The translations under genes were made by a program, and so were the position numbers. Shown here piece by piece: positions 40,649 through 44,256 of a DNA stretch of 44,256 nt (positions within the stretch are counted from its first letter, which is position 1; every line of letters begins with the position of its first letter). Below the pieces are notes generated by a model, which worked only from the letters and a program-made list of their open reading frames with translations, had not been told where the DNA came from and did no database searches. The DNA comes from UBA922 sp035438805. Lineage in GTDB: Bacteria > Patescibacteriota > Patescibacteriia > Magasanikbacterales > UBA922. Where the stretch lies: contig DAORJA010000001.1 of NCBI GenBank assembly GCA_035438805.1, positions 1 through 44,256 of the forward strand. The letters run 5' to 3'.

Positions 40649-41152
40649 ATGTCAAAAAAGAAATTACAATCTCATGAATTAAAAGAGGCGGTTCGGGCAA
40701 TCCCCTCTCTTATTGTTGAAGAAATTAGAAAAAACGCTATTTCTTCTCATCATAATACTACTTCAATCACATCTACTAAGGCTTCTGTAAAATCCTTACC
40801 GAAACCTACCGTATACCTATCACCCCAACGAAGTAGACGCTGGATGTTTATTGGGGTCGGAGCGTGCTTACTCACTATTCTTGGATTCTGGTTCGTCTAC
40901 ATCACCGACACTATTCAGCAAAATAAACTCACCCTCAATCCTGCAAAAGCTTTTGCAGATTCAGGGCAAAATGATCTCTCCATGCTTATAGCCACATTTA
41001 CAAAAATGGAAAACGAGTTGAAGGGAAACATCAAAAGTCCGGCAGAGCTTAAACTAATGGTTGCACAAGCACTTATGCCACTCCTTACAGCGAGCAGTAC
41101 TGCGACTACGACCACAGCTACAACAACGACTACAGTCACCACTACACCATAA
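40649..41152 (+). CDS. Hypothetical single-pass membrane protein with Thr-rich tail
   Basis: 167 aa, unrecognised. A basic cytoplasmic N-terminus (MSKKKLQSHELKEAVRAIPS) leads to one membrane helix (about 68-90, WMFIGVGACLLTILGFWFVY). An extracytoplasmic helical part (NDLSMLIATFTKMENELKGN) and a low-complexity tail of Thr, Ala and Ser (TASSTATTTTATTTTTVTTT) follow. The Thr-rich end resembles surface-exposed stalks. It lies 23 bp after the MBL-like gene and 16 bp before gyrA, so it is an operon member. No functional link to gyrase is evident. Confidence 0.7.
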   Translation: MSKKKLQSHELKEAVRAIPSLIVEEIRKNAISSHHNTTSITSTKASVKSLPKPTVYLSPQRSRRWMFIGVGACLLTILGFWFVYITDTIQQNKLTLNPAKAFADSGQNDLSMLIATFTKMENELKGNIKSPAELKLMVAQALMPLLTASSTATTTTATTTTTVTTTP

Positions 41153-41168
41153 TCAACACTAACTGTAT

Positions 41169-43697
41169 ATGATCAAAAAAGATACTAAAGACACAAAAGG
41201 ATCAGAGTCACGCGCGATTCAGCCAAGTTTGACTGATGGAAAAATCGAAGCGATCAACCTCGTTGATGAGATGCGCACTTCATACCTTGATTATGCAATG
41301 AGCGTTATTGTTTCTCGCGCTCTACCTGATGTTCGCGATGGTTTCAAGCCAGTACACCGACGTATTCTCTACGCCATGTGGGGAATTGGATTGAAGCATA
41401 CTGCAAAATTCAAAAAATCAGCACACGTAGTGGGAGACGTAATGGGTAAATACCATCCTCATGGTGACGCCGCCATCTACGATTCATTGGTCCGCATGGC
41501 GCAGGAGTTTAATATGCGGCATATGCTCGTGCATGGACAAGGAAACTTTGGTTCCATGGATGGAGATAGTGCTGCTGCCATGCGTTATACTGAGGTAAAA
41601 CTTCGCTCCCTTGCAGAAGAAATGCTTCTTGATATTGATAAAAACACTGTCGACTTTTCTCCTACCTATGACGGAAGTCACAAAGAACCCCGGGTGCTCC
41701 CAAGTAAATTTCCAAACCTACTCTTGAATGGCAGTATGGGTATTGCAGTTGGTATGGCTACAAACATCCCTCCGCATAATCTGGGAGAGCTGTGTGATGG
41801 TATTGCGGCACTCATTGAAAATCCTAAAATTAGGATAGAGGAACTGGTAGAACATATCAAAGGACCTGATTTCCCAACCGGTGGTATTATCTACAGCAAA
41901 CAGGATATTCTTGCTGCATATGCCACAGGTCGCGGCGGAATTGTTATGAGAGCAAAAACTGACATTGTTGAGCTTGCAGGAGACCGATTCAATATTATTG
42001 TAAGTGAAGTACCTTACCAGGTTAACAAAGCAACTTTGATTGAAAAAATCGCTACTCTTGTTCAGGAAAAGAAACTCGAAGGAATTAAAGATCTCCGTGA
42101 TGAGTCAAACAAAGATGGAGTTCGAATTGTGATTGAGCTTAAAAAAGATTCATACCCAAAGAAAGTTTTGAATCGTTTATTCCAAATGACTGAACTTCAA
42201 ACTACCTTCCATGTAAACATGCTCGCGCTCGTTGATGGAATTCAGCCACGCGTGCTCAATTTGAAGTCAGTCCTTGAAGAATTTATCAAACACCGCCAAG
42301 TCATTATCCGTAGACGAACTGAATTTGATCTTGAAAAAGCCAAAGATCGAGCTCATATTCTTGAAGGTTTGAAAAAGGCTCTTGATAAGATTGATTTGAT
42401 TATTACTACAATCCGTAAATCAAAAGATAAAGATGAGGCAAAAGTAAACCTCATGAAAAAATTTGATTTTACCGAAAGGCAAACAGTTGCCATTTTAGAA
42501 ATGCGCTTGCAGCAACTCGCAAATCTTGAACGACAAAAAATCGAGGATGAGCTTAAGGAGAAGATGAAGCTTATCGCTGAACTTGAATCTATTTTGAAGA
42601 GTGCGACAAAAATACTTAACATCATCAAAGGTGAGGTTACCGAAATCCGAGAACGTTTTGCCGAAGAACGACGAACCAAGATTATCCAACATGGAGTCAA
42701 AGAATTCTCAATTGAAGATTTGGTACCAAATGAACCAACTCTTATTCTTTCAACGGTTGATGGATATATCAAACGTCTTCCTCCTGATACTTTCAAACAA
42801 CAAGGACGAGGAGGCAAAGGAGTGATGGGTCTTACAACCAAAGAAGAAGATGTCGTAGATCATATCATTTCAACAAACACGCACGACCGCATCCTATTCT
42901 TCACTACGCGTGGACGGGTATTCCAGCTCATGGCATATGATATCCCACAAGGATCTCGCACTGCCAAGGGCCAAGCTCTGGTAAATTTCCTGCAACTTGC
43001 GCCAAATGAGAAAGTATCAACTATCCTTTCCATGAGTGACATGACTAAGTATGAGTATTTGATCATGTTAACGAACAAAGGAACCATCAAGAAAACCAGA
43101 CTTGATGATTTCAAAAACGTACGCCGATCAGGTCTTATTGCCCTCAAACTCAAGGAAGACGATTTGCTGGAATGGGTACGTCCTTCAACTGGAAGTAATG
43201 ATGTCATTACGGTTACAAGCCAGGGACAAGCAATCCGTTTCCAAGAAAAAGAAATCCGTGCCATGGGCCGCACTGCGAGTGGGGTTCGTGCAATCAAGCT
43301 CAAATCAAATGATGTAGTCGTCGGAATGGACGTGGTGTCTTCCGACCTAGTAAAAAAGAAAGTACTTGAGCTCCTCGTCATCTCTGAAAAAGGAATGGGT
43401 AAACGAACGAGTATTACGGAGTATAAAGTACAAGGTCGTGGTGGAAGTGGTATCAAAACGATGGCAATTACTGATAAGACTGGTCGAATTATCACTGCAC
43501 GAGTAGTGAACAACACCGAAACACAGGACCTTATGATTATTTCAGTGAAAGGTCAGGTTATCAGAACCCCAATCAAGACTATCTCTACCCTTGGACGAGC
43601 AACACAAGGAGTGCGCATTATGCGATTCAAGCAAGAAGGCGATAAAGTAGCGAGCCTTACATTACTTGAAGCTGATAAAGAAGATGCTGATGTGTAA
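41169..43697 (+). CDS. gyrA: DNA gyrase subunit A
   Basis: Type IIA topoisomerase breakage-reunion subunit. 842 aa. The catalytic Tyr is Tyr140 in DSAAAMRYTEVKL. The quinolone region reads KYHPHGDAAIYDSLVRMAQE, with Ala101 where E. coli GyrA has Ser83. The GyrA box QGRGGKG (near residue 545) and six beta-pinwheel repeats identify gyrase rather than topoisomerase IV. The coiled coil (about 365-470) has normal length. It is the last gene of an operon with the MBL-like and Thr-rich membrane proteins and ends at a clear terminator. gyrB is not in the window. Confidence 0.96.
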   Translation: MIKKDTKDTKGSESRAIQPSLTDGKIEAINLVDEMRTSYLDYAMSVIVSRALPDVRDGFKPVHRRILYAMWGIGLKHTAKFKKSAHVVGDVMGKYHPHGDAAIYDSLVRMAQEFNMRHMLVHGQGNFGSMDGDSAAAMRYTEVKLRSLAEEMLLDIDKNTVDFSPTYDGSHKEPRVLPSKFPNLLLNGSMGIAVGMATNIPPHNLGELCDGIAALIENPKIRIEELVEHIKGPDFPTGGIIYSKQDILAAYATGRGGIVMRAKTDIVELAGDRFNIIVSEVPYQVNKATLIEKIATLVQEKKLEGIKDLRDESNKDGVRIVIELKKDSYPKKVLNRLFQMTELQTTFHVNMLALVDGIQPRVLNLKSVLEEFIKHRQVIIRRRTEFDLEKAKDRAHILEGLKKALDKIDLIITTIRKSKDKDEAKVNLMKKFDFTERQTVAILEMRLQQLANLERQKIEDELKEKMKLIAELESILKSATKILNIIKGEVTEIRERFAEERRTKIIQHGVKEFSIEDLVPNEPTLILSTVDGYIKRLPPDTFKQQGRGGKGVMGLTTKEEDVVDHIISTNTHDRILFFTTRGRVFQLMAYDIPQGSRTAKGQALVNFLQLAPNEKVSTILSMSDMTKYEYLIMLTNKGTIKKTRLDDFKNVRRSGLIALKLKEDDLLEWVRPSTGSNDVITVTSQGQAIRFQEKEIRAMGRTASGVRAIKLKSNDVVVGMDVVSSDLVKKKVLELLVISEKGMGKRTSITEYKVQGRGGSGIKTMAITDKTGRIITARVVNNTETQDLMIISVKGQVIRTPIKTISTLGRATQGVRIMRFKQEGDKVASLTLLEADKEDADV

Positions 43698-43713
43698 ATT
43701 ACACAAGTAAACT

Positions 43714-43742
43714 AAAACCACCCGATGAGGGTGGTTTTTTGT
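43714..43742 (+). terminator. Terminator of gyrA
   Basis: AAAACCACCC-GATGA-GGGTGGTTTT followed by a T-run. Confidence 0.92.
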
Positions 43743-43750
43743 TTTAAGGA

Positions 43751-43779
43751 TTGACAAAATATCATTTTTATGATATAAG
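43751..43779 (+). promoter_or_regulatory. Promoter of the alpha-CTD-like gene
   Basis: TTGACA (43751-43756), 17-bp spacer ending in TGA, TATAAG (43774-43779): both a perfect -35 and an extended -10. A full-consensus Shine-Dalgarno (AAAGGAGGTG, 43801-43810) precedes GTG 43816. Confidence 0.85.
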
Positions 43780-43815
43780 AAATGGCTACCAAAAACATTA
43801 AAAGGAGGTGGTAGT

Positions 43816-44253
43816 GTGAAACCTGAAACATTGCAAAAGCTGGTAATGGTACTCATAGCAGCAATCCCGATCGACCTCGAAGAAGGTATGGCCGAGGAGT
43901 GGTGTCAAAACCCACTCAGTCTTACCAAGGTGCTGCAACAAGGTCCAATGCCCGCAAAGAAAAGCGCGAAACACACCCTCTTCGAGGAGTTTGACAAACA
44001 GGTCATCGAACTCAATCTCATGGGTCATGCGCGCAACGCTCTTACCGAATATCAGCATAGTCACCGACCTATACGCTATATAGGTCAGCTGGTGCAGAAC
44101 AAACCAGCAGGCCTGCTCACAAGAAAGAACTTCGGAAGACGATGCCTGAAAAACGTAGTCGAGGAACTCGAAAATCTTGGGCTTTACCTCGGCATGGACG
44201 TGATGGGCTGGGTACCGCCTGACCAGAGGGATCTGTTGGGTCATGTCCTCTAG
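43816..44253 (+). CDS. Stand-alone protein with RNA polymerase alpha C-terminal-like domain
   Basis: 145 aa from GTG 43816, fixed by the consensus Shine-Dalgarno sequence. Residues about 1-58 (MKPETLQKLVMVLIAAIPID, WCQNPLSLTKVLQQGPMPAK) are of unknown type. Residues about 60-140 align by eye with the alpha-CTD of E. coli RpoA: EFDKQVIELNLMGHARNALT, then IRYIGQLVQNKPAGLLTRKN, FGRRCLKNVVEELENLGLYL, GMDVMGWVPP. E. coli has IHYIGDLVQRTEVELL, NLGKKSLTEIKDVL and LGMRLENWPP in those places. The DNA-contacting R265 position is His71, K298 is Arg, N294 is Asn. It lacks the alpha NTD, so it cannot assemble as an alpha subunit. G/C-rich codons suggest acquisition. It may bind DNA or a transcription factor; the function is unknown. 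Confidence 0.75.
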   Translation: MKPETLQKLVMVLIAAIPIDLEEGMAEEWCQNPLSLTKVLQQGPMPAKKSAKHTLFEEFDKQVIELNLMGHARNALTEYQHSHRPIRYIGQLVQNKPAGLLTRKNFGRRCLKNVVEELENLGLYLGMDVMGWVPPDQRDLLGHVL

Positions 44254-44256
44254 TCC

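Noticed and set aside
42860..43516. 218-codon frame opposite gyrA
   Set aside because: Fully inside a certain gene, with no initiation signals and low-complexity composition.

Overview
The window looks like chromosomal DNA of a Candidatus Patescibacteria (CPR) bacterium, probably of the Parcubacteria group. This is inferred from: a stripped-down set of housekeeping genes; several enzymes that lack Fe-S cluster ligands or accessory domains; a ThrRS without its TGS domain; a PilB ATPase followed by a baseplate-J-like membrane protein; a four-domain ribosomal protein S1; and short intergenic gaps. TGA is used as a stop codon (alkD, the small gene at 23284), so this is not the Gracilibacteria/SR1 code. 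Most genes have no Shine-Dalgarno sequence. Promoters are easy to see as TTGnnn-N17-TAnnnT, often with a TGn extension of the -10.

Layout. 1-4749 (minus): rpoC (5' part only) and rpoB. 4750-5262: divergent regulatory region with two exact DnaA boxes. 5263-9608 (plus): ftsK, a RodZ-like HTH membrane protein, recA. 9671-18995: cell-envelope block with a SpoIID-like protein, a lipid-linked sugar flippase, an O-antigen-ligase-like polymerase, tRNA-Ser(CGA), a DUF2975/HTH/DUF2975 cassette, an M23 peptidase with two peptidoglycan-binding domains, a class-A-beta-lactamase-fold serine hydrolase and a half-size MFS protein. 19131-26252: nucleic-acid block with a cold-shock protein, GT2, AlkD, an RRM protein, exonuclease III, a MutY-like glycosylase, endonuclease III and an RNA m5U methyltransferase; a small membrane protein and a VIT-type transporter lie among them. 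26369-30519: CaCA antiporter, orphan radical SAM protein, secreted Cys-rich/SH3 protein, tail-anchored protein.

30539-39770 (minus): thrS under a T-box riboswitch, baseplate-J-like protein, pilB, polytopic membrane protein, ftsH, rpsA. 39968-43697 (plus): operon of a degenerate metallo-beta-lactamase-fold protein, a single-pass membrane protein and gyrA. 43816-44253: a stand-alone protein resembling the C-terminal domain of RNA polymerase alpha.

The most notable signal is the compact T-box leader of thrS. It has a Stem I with an ACC (Thr) specifier, a T-box bulge, a fully drawable antiterminator and a competing terminator. Second is the alpha-CTD-like protein. It is one of three loci (23284, 28829, 43816) that stand apart from the rest of the window by strong Shine-Dalgarno sequences, TTGACA promoters and more G/C-rich codon choice, which suggests acquisition or a distinct expression class. 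No CRISPR array, transposase, integrase or prophage was seen.
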